Source: Paracoccaceae bacterium (GTDB lineage Bacteria > Pseudomonadota > Alphaproteobacteria > Rhodobacterales > Rhodobacteraceae). Taken from it: DNA of 38,608 nucleotides. Made by a program: the position numbers and the translations under genes. The stretch covers positions 1 to 38,608 of the forward strand of contig JAIXPH010000008.1 of NCBI GenBank assembly GCA_027486345.1, in the 5' to 3' direction. Position 1 is the stretch's first letter; the number at the start of each line of letters is the position of its first letter. The notes under the pieces were generated by a model. The model worked only from the letters and a program-made list of their open reading frames with translations. It was not told the origin of the DNA and searched no databases. Positions 31,422-38,608 of this stretch are shown here, piece by piece.

Positions 31422-31853
31422 TCATGCCGCCAGATTGTTTGCGGCGACGACGATGAGCAACCGGTTCAATCCATCCGTCCGCCGGTAATGCAGACGGTGT
31501 GACAGGCTGTGGATCAGGAACCAGCCATAGCCGCCTTCGGCTGGCGAATCATCCTGCGCCGGCAGCCGGGCGGAGGGCAAGGCCAAGCCCGGCAAGGGGC
31601 GCCCCCGGTCCAGCAAGCGGCAGATAAGGTGGTGCCGGCCGCGCAACAGCGTCAGCCGCAAACAGCCGTGCGCACCGGCATAGGCATGTTCAACGATGTT
31701 GTTCATCGCCTCCGCCAGCACCAGCTCACAGCTTTGGGCGGCATCGGGCGGCACCCCGCGCAGCACAGAGGCCCGGCGCAGGCGCGCCAACACGGCCCGC
31801 ACCTCCACCGGTTGGGCGGCAAAGCTGTCGTCAAAGCGGCAGTCAGGCGCCAT
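31422..31853 (-). CDS. RsbW/SpoIIAB-like ATP-binding anti-sigma kinase
   Basis: This 143-residue protein is a GHKL-type ATPase of the anti-sigma-factor serine kinase family. The N box is ELVLAEAMNNIVEHAYAG, with DRGRPLP as the G1-like region and GGYGWFLIHSLSHRLHY as the G2 region. Such proteins hold a sigma factor until the STAS partner is dephosphorylated. The ATG at 31853 overlaps the STAS gene by 11 bases; an upstream TTG at 31883 is less likely. No sigma factor or PP2C phosphatase gene lies beside it. Confidence 0.87.
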   Translation of the reverse strand: MAPDCRFDDSFAAQPVEVRAVLARLRRASVLRGVPPDAAQSCELVLAEAMNNIVEHAYAGAHGCLRLTLLRGRHHLICRLLDRGRPLPGLALPSARLPAQDDSPAEGGYGWFLIHSLSHRLHYRRTDGLNRLLIVVAANNLAA

Positions 31854-32169
31854 GCAGTGACCCGGCGGCGGGGTGGATGGCAAAGACCATGTCCATCCGC
31901 GTCAGCCGCAACACCCGCACCACCGGCGGCGTGGGCGACAGCAGATCCAGCGCGCGACCGCCCAGCATCCGCCGGATCGCCACCAGGGCACCCAGACCGC
32001 TGCTGTCCAGAAAATCCACCTGGCTCAGGTCAAGCACCACCCGGCCCGTGCCCCCTTCGGCCAGTTGCAGGATCTGGTCCTTGAACGGCACCGCACCGGC
32101 GGCGTCGATCCGATCCCCCTGCACGCGGATGATGAGATCGGTTTCGTCCTGCTCTGCTTGCAGTTTCAT
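31843..32169 (-). CDS. STAS-domain anti-anti-sigma factor (RsbV/SpoIIAA-like)
   Basis: This 108-residue protein is a STAS domain with the phosphorylated serine motif VDFLDSSGLGALVAIRR (Ser56/Ser57). Unphosphorylated, it binds the kinase encoded next and frees the sigma factor. The ribosome site GGAGG lies close to the ATG at 32169 but would be masked by a hairpin (next entry). It overlaps the kinase gene by 11 bases. The gene lies 63 bases downstream of hspQ on the same strand. Confidence 0.93.
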   Translation of the reverse strand: MKLQAEQDETDLIIRVQGDRIDAAGAVPFKDQILQLAEGGTGRVVLDLSQVDFLDSSGLGALVAIRRMLGGRALDLLSPTPPVVRVLRLTRMDMVFAIHPAAGSLHGA

Positions 32170-32172
32170 GTC

Positions 32173-32190
32173 GCCTCCGTCTTTGGAGGC
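32173..32190 (-). promoter_or_regulatory. Hairpin hiding the STAS-gene ribosome site
   Basis: On the minus strand GCCTCC (32190-32185), AAAGAC, GGAGGC (32178-32173), GAC, ATG. The Shine-Dalgarno sequence GGAGG is fully paired in a perfect 6-bp GC-rich stem, so translation should need melting or a competing RNA or protein. The start codon is three bases away. Confidence 0.6.
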
Positions 32191-32232
32191 AGCATGGGGC
32201 GGTCAGGTAAAGGAAGTGTTAGCCGGATCGCG

Positions 32233-32559
32233 TCAGTTCAGTTGGAACTGCAACGGATAGCGGCCATCGGCAAAATCGCCGAACAGGTCACCCAGATCGG
32301 GGTGGTCCACCGGTTCCCCGGTATCATCCGGGACAAGGTTCTGTTCCGACACGTAAGCCACGTAGAAGCTTTGGTCATTTTCGGCCAAGAGATGGTAGAA
32401 GGGCTGATCCTTGGCGGGACGGCTGTCTTCCGGGATCGCGTCATACCATTCTTCGGTATTGGAAAATCGCGGGTCCACATCGAACACGACGCCGCGGAAC
32501 GGATGCTTCCGGTGACGGACCACCTGACCAAGATGGTATTTCGCACAGGCTGTCATCAT
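32233..32559 (-). CDS. hspQ: Heat-shock protein HspQ
   Basis: This protein of about 108 residues is of the HspQ/YccV hemimethylated-DNA-binding family, known in E. coli as a heat-shock protein that affects DnaA and modulates Lon. Family segments: YHLGQVVRHRKHPFRGVVFDVDPRF, DQPFYHLLAEND and YVAYVSEQNLVPD. Several ATGs lie near the start (32568, 32559, 32556); 32559 has GGGGA at better spacing. A clear sigma-32 promoter was not found. Confidence 0.92.
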   Translation of the reverse strand: MMTACAKYHLGQVVRHRKHPFRGVVFDVDPRFSNTEEWYDAIPEDSRPAKDQPFYHLLAENDQSFYVAYVSEQNLVPDDTGEPVDHPDLGDLFGDFADGRYPLQFQLN

Positions 32560-32682
32560 GCTTCGCATCCCCTTGCGCTTTTCCTAATCCCGATCAAGGG
32601 GGGTTGTCCATCACCGTGTCACACCAAACGGGAAACAATCTGTGCGAGGCGTTCCTGCAATGGCTCAACCCGGCGTCGCGGC

Positions 32683-33108
32683 TCATGCCCGCAGCGCTTG
32701 CACCAAGCCAAGGCTCTGCCCACGGACCGCATCATGATAACGCGCCAACCGGTCAGGTGTGAAATGGCCGATATCTGCCAACAGGTTGACCGTGCCCACC
32801 ACCAGCGTGCCATCCGAAACGGGAATGTTCACCGCTGAGCCCAGCCCCATTGCGGTGATCAGCGCATGGTCGAAAAACAGCGCGGCAAAGGCATCGGGCG
32901 TGTTGGCGACAAAGGTTTCCCCCCGCGTGATGCACAGATCAAACCACGCATCCCGCGCCATCGGCTTGGTTCCCGTGGCAGGGTATTCGGCGGGGTGCGA
33001 GGAATACAGCCGCCGGAACAGCATGGCGTCGAAATCATGCGCCGTCACCGTGAACAGGATCGTTCCCAGCGCCGCACACTCGGCATGAAGCCGTTCCAGC
33101 GCGGTCAT
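32683..33108 (-). CDS. GAF-like domain protein
   Basis: This 141-residue protein has a small GAF-like sensor fold without an output domain: LGTILFTVTAHDFDAMLFRRLYSSHPAEYP, then MGLGSAVNIPVSDGTLVVGTVNLLADIGHFTPD at the end. It may bind a small ligand. Its ATG overlaps the holA stop as ATGA, so it is the last gene of the leuS-lptE-holA unit. It may relate to polymerase or nucleotide sensing, but no evidence beyond position is seen. Confidence 0.86.
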   Translation of the reverse strand: MTALERLHAECAALGTILFTVTAHDFDAMLFRRLYSSHPAEYPATGTKPMARDAWFDLCITRGETFVANTPDAFAALFFDHALITAMGLGSAVNIPVSDGTLVVGTVNLLADIGHFTPDRLARYHDAVRGQSLGLVQALRA

Positions 33109-34127
33109 CGCGCCCGCGCCATCATCGCCAGACGGATCAAGGTGCGCTCCATCACCGCCATCCCCGGCGCGCGGGAGGCGGATCGCAGCGTCAGGTCGGT
33201 TTCAAGGATCGCAGCGACCGCCCGGTCGATGCCATCGCGCGACCACATCCCCGCCTGCCGGGTCATGGCGTCCTTGACCTTGAAATTGCCGCGAAACCGC
33301 GCAAGCCCGGATTGCACGCCGCCCGGATCGGCCATCGCCGCCTGCAATCCCCGGAAATGGCGCAGGGCGGCGATGCAGATCGTCACGGGGTTGGTCCCCT
33401 GCCCTTCCAGCCGCCGCACCAACAGACCGATCTGCCCGGCATTGCCATCGGCGGCGACCATGATCAGGTCATCCACCCCGGCCTCGATGCTGGACGGGGC
33501 GAGGGCCGCCACATCCTGCGGGACAAGCGGCGTGGGGTCGCCATGTTTGTAGAGCGCCACCTTTTCCAGAAACTGCCGGAAATCGCCCGGGTCCAACGCA
33601 CGGGCCAGCGTGGTCAGGTCCGCCATCGCCGCAGGCTCAATCCGGGTCAGACCGGCCTTTTGCAGCGCGGATTCAATCTCTTCGCGGCTGGGCGGTTCAT
33701 CGTAAAGCGCGACGGCATAGGTGTTCAGGTTCTTTTCAAACACGACCTTCAACGGCGCGGTCTTGCCCTTCAACTCCCCCGCCGTGACGATGATCTGCGC
33801 GTCACCGGGACGCCACTCCTTCAGCGCGGCGTCGAACTGCGGGGCAAGGCCATCGGTCGCCTCTTCGACAAAGACCACGCGCGGGCCGGGGAAGAATCCC
33901 TGCGCCTTGATCGCGTCAATCAGGCGCGCCGGGTCCTTGCGCAGGTCGCTGCCGGACATGCGGGTCAGGCGCATCTCGGCCTCGCCCTCCTTGCCGACCA
34001 GCGCGAGGATCACCTCTTGCCGCCGGAGTGCCACGCGCATGGCGTCAGAGCCGTAGATCAACAGCCCCGCCTTGGCAGGATCGGGCTTGGCGAAGTAGCG
34101 AACCGCCTCGCCCCCTTTCAGGATCAT
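33105..34127 (-). CDS. holA: DNA polymerase III delta subunit
   Basis: This 340-residue clamp-loader subunit opens the beta clamp. The first block GLLIYGSDAMRVALRRQEVILALVG carries the delta start; FFPGPRVVFVEEATDGL and DAQIIVTAGELKGKTAPLKVVFEKN follow. It overlaps the lptE stop as ATGA and the downstream GAF gene as ATGA. The lptE-holA linkage is common in proteobacteria. Confidence 0.94.
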   Translation of the reverse strand: MILKGGEAVRYFAKPDPAKAGLLIYGSDAMRVALRRQEVILALVGKEGEAEMRLTRMSGSDLRKDPARLIDAIKAQGFFPGPRVVFVEEATDGLAPQFDAALKEWRPGDAQIIVTAGELKGKTAPLKVVFEKNLNTYAVALYDEPPSREEIESALQKAGLTRIEPAAMADLTTLARALDPGDFRQFLEKVALYKHGDPTPLVPQDVAALAPSSIEAGVDDLIMVAADGNAGQIGLLVRRLEGQGTNPVTICIAALRHFRGLQAAMADPGGVQSGLARFRGNFKVKDAMTRQAGMWSRDGIDRAVAAILETDLTLRSASRAPGMAVMERTLIRLAMMARAR

Positions 34128-34618
34128 GGTGCCAAATCCACAGAAGCGGCGAGGATTTGCGTCGCCGTCTGATCGGCCAGAATCACCATCAAGCGCCGGG
34201 TGGCATCATCCGACGCCACTTGGGTGGATATCGTGGTGCCCGCCGCCGACCACGAGGTGAAGCCCGTCGCCGTGCCGCCAGCAACCCGCTGCGTGCTGGC
34301 GATGTCGTCCAATGACCAAACCACGCGGCCGTTCAAGACATAACGGGTGATGGCATTCGCGGTGGTATAGCCGCCAGCCTGCGCGCTGACCGTCAGGCCA
34401 TAGCGCAGGGCATAGGTCGGGGCTTCGGGCCGCCCGAACTGCACCTCAAGCTGTTTGACCAGTTCAAAGGCGTTTGGGTCGGTCGGCTCCTGATAGGAAA
34501 TCCGTCCCCGCAGCGCCTTTGCCGGGCCGTTGGGGCCGTAAGCCGGGGTGAAGCCGCAGGCCGCCAAGGGGGCGGCGGCCAGCAGGGCGAGCATGGATCG
34601 GCGGTTAGACCACGACAT
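34124..34618 (-). CDS. lptE: LPS-assembly lipoprotein LptE
   Basis: This 164-residue lipoprotein plugs LptD in the outer membrane for LPS insertion. The lipobox is LAAC with Cys21, followed by [19 protein letters not shown], the typical LptE opening. Sequence is otherwise divergent, as usual for this family; the tail carries [19 protein letters not shown]. The start overlaps the leuS 3' end by 14 bases, and it is coupled to holA. Length fits. Confidence 0.92.
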   Translation of the reverse strand: MSWSNRRSMLALLAAAPLAACGFTPAYGPNGPAKALRGRISYQEPTDPNAFELVKQLEVQFGRPEAPTYALRYGLTVSAQAGGYTTANAITRYVLNGRVVWSLDDIASTQRVAGGTATGFTSWSAAGTTISTQVASDDATRRLMVILADQTATQILAASVDLAP

Positions 34619-37157
34619 TGATGATGCGCCCCGGAACGACGATGATCTTCTTGACCGGCTGACCGGCCAGGAACTTGATCACATCCTCATTCGCCAGCGC
34701 CAGTTTTTCAACCTCTGCGGTGGGCAGGTCTTTCGCCACGGTGATTTCGCCGCGCCGCTTGCCGTTGATCTGGATCGGCAGCGTCACCGAATCGTCCACC
34801 AACAGCGCCGGGTCGGCCTTGGGCCACGGGGCCTGCGCCACCAGACCCGCACCGCCCAGCATCGCCCAGACCTCTTCGGCCAGATGCGGCGTCATCGGCT
34901 GCATCAGTTGCGCCATCACCCGCATCGCATCCCGCTTGGCCGCAGCCCCGGCTTGCGATTTCTGCACGGCGTTGGTGAATTCATAGAGCTTGGCGATGGC
35001 CTTGTTGAAGGCGAACCCTTCGATGCCCTTGGTCACCTCATCCACCGCGCGTGCGGTGGCCTTGGCAAGGGCGAGGTCATCGCCGTTTGCCGGGGCATCC
35101 GACTGCGCAACCTCATCCGCGATGCGCCAGACGCGGGACAGGTGTTTGTAGGCGGCCTCGGCCCCCGATGCCGTCCATTCCACATCCCGTTCGGGCGGGC
35201 TGTCGGACATCACGAACCAACGCGCGGTGTCCGCGCCAAAGGCCGCGATGATGTTCATCGGGTCCACGACGTTCTTCTTGGACTTGGACATCTTGGCCGA
35301 GGGGATCACCTCAACCGCCGTGCCGTCTTTCAACGTCGCGCCGGCATCGCCGCGAAGGATGTCTTCGGGCAGGTGATAGACCGGGCGGCCATTGGCGTCG
35401 GTGGTCTTGTAAATCTCATGCGTGACCATGCCTTGGGTGAACAGGGCATTGAACGGCTCAACCGCTTTGGACGGCAGATGGCCGGTCTTGTTCATCGCGC
35501 GTGCGAAGAAGCGAGAGTAGAGCAGGTGCAGGATCGCGTGTTCGATCCCGCCGATATACTGGTCCACGTTCATCCAGTAATCGGCATCTTCCGCCACCGT
35601 CGGGGTGGAGGCACGCGGGGCGGTGAAGCGGGCGTAGTACCAGGACGAATCGACGAAGGTGTCCATCGTGTCGGTTTCCCGCCGCGCGGGTGCGCCACAT
35701 TTCGGGCAGGCGCAATCGCGCCATGTCGGGTGGCGGTCCAGCGGGTTGCCAGGGACGTCAAAGGTCACGTCGTCGGGCAGGGTGACGGGCAGATTCTCTT
35801 TCCGCTCTGGCACCACGCCACAGGCGGCGCAATGCACCACCGGGATCGGGCAACCCCAATAGCGCTGGCGCGAGATGCCCCAATCCCGCAAGCGGAATTT
35901 CGTCACACCGGTGCCGTAGCCGTTCGCCTCGGCATGGGCGATGGCGGCGGCGATGGCCTCATCCCCCGTCTGCACCTCAGCCCCCGAGAATCCGCGCACA
36001 TAGCGGACGCGCTCGGATTTCATCGGCACAAAGGCGGTGGTCAGCGGCGCATCTTCTTCACCTTCGGCCACGAAGACCGCCTTGATCGGCAGGTTGTACT
36101 TGGTGGCGAAGTCAAAGTCGCGCTGGTCATGGGCGGGGCAGCCGAAGATGGCCCCCGTGCCGTAATCCATCAGGATGAAGTTGGCGATCCAGACCGGCAG
36201 TTCCCAGTCCGGGTTCAGCGGATGCTTGACGCGGATGCCGGTGTCATAGCCGATCTTTTCCGCCGTCTCGATCTCTTCGGCGCTTGTGCCACCCTTGCGG
36301 CATTCGGCGACAAAGGCGGCGACGGCGGGATCAGACTCCAATGCCTTGGCCAATGGGTGATCCGCGCTGATCGCCGCGAAGGATGCCCCCATCAGCGTGT
36401 CGGGCCGGGTCGTGTAAACCTCCAGCCGGTCAAAGCCCGCAGGCGCGCCCACGGTTTCAAAGCCGAATTGCAGCCCGCGTGAACGACCAATCCAGTTCGC
36501 CTGCATCAGTCGCACCTTTTCCGGCCAGTCGGTCAGACCGTCCAGGGCGTTCAGCAGGTCTTCGGAATAGTCGGAAATCTTGAAGAACCACTGCGTCAGC
36601 TCGCGCCGTTCCACCGCAGCGCCGGACCGCCAGCCCTTGCCGTCGATCACCTGCTCATTGGCCAGAACGGTCATGTCGACCGGGTCCCAGTTCACCACCG
36701 CATTTTTGCGATAGACGAGACCCGCCTCCAGCATGTCGATGAACATGGCCTGTTGTTGGCCGTAATACTCCGGGTCGCAGGTGGCGAATTCGCGCGACCA
36801 GTCGATCGACAGGCCCAGCGGCTTCATCTGCGCGCGCATGTCGGCGATGTTGCCGTAAGTCCAATCCTTGGGGTGGCCGCCCCGCTCCATCGCGGCATTC
36901 TCGGCGGGCATGCCAAAGGCGTCCCACCCCATCGGGTGCAGCACAGAATAGCCCGCGGCGGCTTTCTGACGGGCGACCACATCGCCCATCGTGTAGTTCC
37001 GCACATGGCCCATGTGGATGCGCCCCGACGGATAGGGGAACATCTCAAGCACGTAATACTTGGGCTTGGACGGGTCGCGCTTGGCCAGAAAGGTTCCGGC
37101 ATCCTCCCAGGCGGCTTGCCATTTCGGTTCGGTAACACTGGGTTCGTAGCGCGACAT
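34605..37157 (-). CDS. leuS: Leucyl-tRNA synthetase
   Basis: This 850-residue class I synthetase charges tRNA-Leu. The HIGH motif is in [15 protein letters not shown] (HMGH at 48-51) and the KMSKS motif is at 622-626. The editing domain carries [14 protein letters not shown] and the zinc-type Cys segment around [15 protein letters not shown], then [21 protein letters not shown]. The ATG at 37157 has GAGGGG upstream. It starts the leuS-lptE-holA-GAF unit. All active-site segments are intact. Confidence 0.98.
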   Translation of the reverse strand: MSRYEPSVTEPKWQAAWEDAGTFLAKRDPSKPKYYVLEMFPYPSGRIHMGHVRNYTMGDVVARQKAAAGYSVLHPMGWDAFGMPAENAAMERGGHPKDWTYGNIADMRAQMKPLGLSIDWSREFATCDPEYYGQQQAMFIDMLEAGLVYRKNAVVNWDPVDMTVLANEQVIDGKGWRSGAAVERRELTQWFFKISDYSEDLLNALDGLTDWPEKVRLMQANWIGRSRGLQFGFETVGAPAGFDRLEVYTTRPDTLMGASFAAISADHPLAKALESDPAVAAFVAECRKGGTSAEEIETAEKIGYDTGIRVKHPLNPDWELPVWIANFILMDYGTGAIFGCPAHDQRDFDFATKYNLPIKAVFVAEGEEDAPLTTAFVPMKSERVRYVRGFSGAEVQTGDEAIAAAIAHAEANGYGTGVTKFRLRDWGISRQRYWGCPIPVVHCAACGVVPERKENLPVTLPDDVTFDVPGNPLDRHPTWRDCACPKCGAPARRETDTMDTFVDSSWYYARFTAPRASTPTVAEDADYWMNVDQYIGGIEHAILHLLYSRFFARAMNKTGHLPSKAVEPFNALFTQGMVTHEIYKTTDANGRPVYHLPEDILRGDAGATLKDGTAVEVIPSAKMSKSKKNVVDPMNIIAAFGADTARWFVMSDSPPERDVEWTASGAEAAYKHLSRVWRIADEVAQSDAPANGDDLALAKATARAVDEVTKGIEGFAFNKAIAKLYEFTNAVQKSQAGAAAKRDAMRVMAQLMQPMTPHLAEEVWAMLGGAGLVAQAPWPKADPALLVDDSVTLPIQINGKRRGEITVAKDLPTAEVEKLALANEDVIKFLAGQPVKKIIVVPGRIINVVV

Positions 37158-37252
37158 CTCTGGCCCCTCGGCGTGTGCTTGCGCGCGTGGTTATAGGAAG
37201 CACAACCGCCAAGGTCCAGTGAGCGTGGATGACAGCCCCTTCGCGGCGGGAC

Positions 37253-37480
37253 TCACGGGTCGCGGTTCACGCTGTTGCGATCCGCGTCCCCTGCCAGAAT
37301 GCGGGAAAGCGGCACGAGTTGCCAAATCGCGGACACACCCACCAGCACATAGATGACGCGCGCAAGGGTCGCGCCCTGCCCGCCAAACAGAGCCGCGACG
37401 AGATCGTACTGGAACAGTCCCACCAGCAGCCAATTGAGGCCGCCGATGATGATCAGAACAAGCGTGACGATGTTGAGCAT
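37253..37480 (-). CDS. DUF378 small membrane protein
   Basis: This 75-residue protein of DUF378 has two hydrophobic helices (IVTLVLIIIGGLNWLLVGLF and VIYVLVGVSAIWQLVPL) and a glycine-containing turn (ALFGGQGATLA). Function unknown. GGAGGT stands ten bases before the ATG. It lies between the lipoprotein gene and leuS on the same strand. Confidence 0.9.
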   Translation of the reverse strand: MLNIVTLVLIIIGGLNWLLVGLFQYDLVAALFGGQGATLARVIYVLVGVSAIWQLVPLSRILAGDADRNSVNRDP

Positions 37481-37557
37481 ATGCGTGTGGACCTCCGTGC
37501 CAGACGAAGGCCAAACCTTTGCACGTCAAAGTTGTTCCTGCGATTGCAGGGCCGGAC

Positions 37558-38097
37558 TTACAGGCCCAGATCGCGGATGCGCAGCTGGCGTGCACGGGTC
37601 AGGATAGCATCCTCCACCGCGCGGGCGGTTTCCGGGGCAACCGCCCCGCCGCCACGCGATTGCAGCGCCACCTTCAGCGACCGCGCGTCAAGCGAGGGGT
37701 CCTGCACGTAGATCGTCGCCCGATAGGCGCGACCGCCGCCCGGCGGCGTGCCGTAGCCCGTGCTGATGACACCGGTGAAGGGATCGACGGATTCCACCGG
37801 CAGGAAGTCCAGCACTTCAAGCGAGGCTTGCCAGAGGTACTTGTTCACCTCGACCGTCGTGTTCGGATCGCGGTTGTTGCTGAACAGACCCCAGACGGTT
37901 TCACGGCTGTCTTCGCCGCTGGCGCGTGCGAGGGCCGCGCGTTGCGCATCGGCACGGGCAGAGCGTTCCACCTGATCCGGCGTCGGCGCGCCATTGCGGC
38001 GGAACAAACCGCTGTCCCCGCCAAGGCTGCCGCATCCGGCGAGGGAAAGCGCCAAACCCGTCATCAACACCAGTCGAGCCGCGCCAAGCCGCTTCAT
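37558..38097 (-). CDS. DUF3576 lipoprotein
   Basis: This 179-residue protein is a lipoprotein by its lipobox LAGC (Cys22). The rest carries the DUF3576 pattern: GVNKYLWQASLEVLDFLPVESVDPFTGVISTGYG, RAYRATIYVQDPSLDARSLKVALQSRGGGAV and a C-terminal ILTRARQLRIRDL. It is often found next to leuS in alphaproteobacteria. Its job is not known; envelope assembly is likely given its neighbour lptE. GGGGGA precedes the ATG. Confidence 0.92.
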   Translation of the reverse strand: MKRLGAARLVLMTGLALSLAGCGSLGGDSGLFRRNGAPTPDQVERSARADAQRAALARASGEDSRETVWGLFSNNRDPNTTVEVNKYLWQASLEVLDFLPVESVDPFTGVISTGYGTPPGGGRAYRATIYVQDPSLDARSLKVALQSRGGGAVAPETARAVEDAILTRARQLRIRDLGL

Positions 38098-38199
38098 TCA
38101 GTCCCCCGTCGTCCTTTGCCTGTTGTCTAGCCTGTCCGCCAAGGCGTGCCAAGACTTTTCCCCCCGTCCCGGCGGCACGCCGCACGGCGGAATCGGATG

Positions 38200-38243
38200 C
38201 CCGCACGGGGGTGACGGCCATATGGCCCTTCATCCCGTGCGGG
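38200..38243. repeat. Large symmetrical hairpin
   Basis: Ten-base perfect outer arms (38200-38209 and 38234-38243), a symmetrical 6x6 internal loop and a perfect inner 12-base palindrome GGCCATATGGCC (38216-38227). It lies between divergent genes, so terminator function is unlikely; it may be an RNA leader or a protein site. Confidence 0.5.
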
Positions 38244-38309
38244 TCAGCGGGGCAGGACCCCGCCAAATCACACCCGAGACTTGACCCGCCGCATATCTCC
38301 GGGGGCAGT

Positions 38310-38353
38310 CACAACGACTGTGGCAAGACTGCACCACGGCCCGTGTCGTTGTG
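38310..38353. repeat. Hairpin upstream of the porin
   Basis: Nine-base perfect arms (38310-38318, 38345-38353) with an inner GTGG/CCAC pair (38320-38323, 38334-38337). It stands about 105 bases before the porin start and could fold in a long leader RNA or be a separate element upstream of the promoter. Confidence 0.45.
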
Positions 38354-38459
38354 CTTGGCGTCTTCGGCAAAGTTGCATTTCGATAATTTAAGAAAGATTA
38401 ACAACACATCCCCACTCCGGAGTTTCCCGGATGGGTTCCTAAGAAAACGAGGGAAAACC

Positions 38460-38608
38460 ATGAAAAAGATTCTTCTCGCCACCACCGTCCTGGTTGGCAC
38501 CGCTGGCTTCGCTTCCGCTGAAGTTACCCTGTCGGGCAACGGCCGCATGGGCATCACCTATGCCGAAACCGCTGCTGTCGGCGACAAAGAAACCTCCTTC
38601 AACTCGCG
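38460..38608 (+). CDS. Porin (Rhodobacter type), 5' part only
   Basis: Only the first 49 residues are in the window. A signal peptide (KKILLATTVLVGTAGFASA) is cleaved before EVTLSGNGRMGITY, the first beta strand of Rhodobacter-type general porins. The gene runs off the right edge. Such porins let small solutes cross the outer membrane and are very abundant. Codon use is of the highly expressed kind (AAG, CTG, GGC). The ATG at 38460 follows CGAGGGA. Confidence 0.92.
   Translation, partial: MKKILLATTVLVGTAGFASAEVTLSGNGRMGITYAETAAVGDKETSFNS

Larger units (their letters stand above)
38098..38459. other. Gene-free region before the porin with two structured elements
   Basis: No protein gene is seen. 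One hairpin spans 38200-38243 (10-bp arms CCCGCACGGG/CCCGTGCGGG with a nested GGCCATATGGCC). A second spans 38310-38353 (9-bp arms CACAACGAC/GTCGTTGTG with nested GTGG/CCAC). Near the porin the sequence becomes AT-rich, with TTGCAT (38373) and TTAA-N6-TTAA (38388-38401) as possible promoter or regulator sites. The porin's ribosome site is CGAGGGA. Confidence 0.45.

Noticed and set aside
32575-32640. CCCTTGATC as a heat-shock -35 element for hspQ
   Set aside because: No CCCATNT-type -10 box lies at proper spacing before the start codon.
34548-36482. 644-residue open frame opposite leuS
   Set aside because: Antisense of leuS with no recognisable domain.
1-38608. CRISPR array, tRNA, rRNA, insertion sequence or prophage
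   Set aside because: I found no regularly spaced repeats, no cloverleaf or rRNA sequence and no transposase, integrase or phage-like gene.

Overview
The window looks like chromosomal DNA of a high-GC alphaproteobacterium of the family Rhodobacteraceae (Rhodobacter/Gemmobacter/Paracoccus neighbourhood). The evidence is a Rhodobacter-type porin starting at the right edge, a CenR-like OmpR-family regulator, DUF1674/SDHAF4, DUF3576 and DUF378 proteins, the leuS-lptE-holA run, a perfect FNR/FnrL box and very dense ATGA/GTGA coupling of genes. I see no rRNA or tRNA gene, insertion sequence, prophage or CRISPR array. Most of it is ordinary core chromosome, densely coded on both strands, and most of the novelty is in the gaps between genes.

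Layout. 0.3-2.7 kb: methionine sulfoxide repair (msrPQ) divergent from a secreted fasciclin-domain protein. 3-6.2 kb: clpB and a small divergent ORF. 6.3-8.7 kb: a coupled ROK kinase - CutC - PD40 propeller operon. 8.8-10 kb: pyrF and a YoeB/YefM toxin-antitoxin pair. 10.1-12.6 kb: a WGR protein and two saccharopine dehydrogenases, which together would form a split lysine-degradation route. 12.7-13.9 kb: xthA and a secreted protein. 13.9-14.3 kb: an intergenic region that appears to encode two related small RNAs with an FnrL box between them. 14.3-18.8 kb: cenR, then ribA, an L,D-transpeptidase and amylosucrase on the other strand. 18.8-22.7 kb: uvrC, then an operon of S49 peptidase, zinc-ribbon membrane protein and pteridine-reductase-like SDR. 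22.8-30.3 kb: a LysR regulator, rbfA - phosphodiester glycosidase - truB, dapB with a small secreted protein, an SDHAF4-like factor, rsmB, an RluA-type pseudouridine synthase and a homocysteine S-methyltransferase. 30.4-33.1 kb: msrC with a GFA protein, an RsbW/RsbV-like switch, hspQ and a GAF protein. 33.1-38.1 kb: holA, lptE, leuS, DUF378 and a DUF3576 lipoprotein. 38.1-38.6 kb: structured leader DNA and the start of a porin gene.

Themes. Several genes fit oxidative and heat stress: msrPQ, msrC, clpB with a sigma-32-like promoter, hspQ, and two promoter-like sites with the TGATCC element of the Rhodobacter singlet-oxygen sigma factor. RNA-level control is suggested by the tandem C-rich small RNAs, by two hairpins that would bury Shine-Dalgarno sequences (STAS gene and amylosucrase), and by back-to-back palindromes between the two saccharopine genes. 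All functional statements are by recognition of families and motifs; no search was run.
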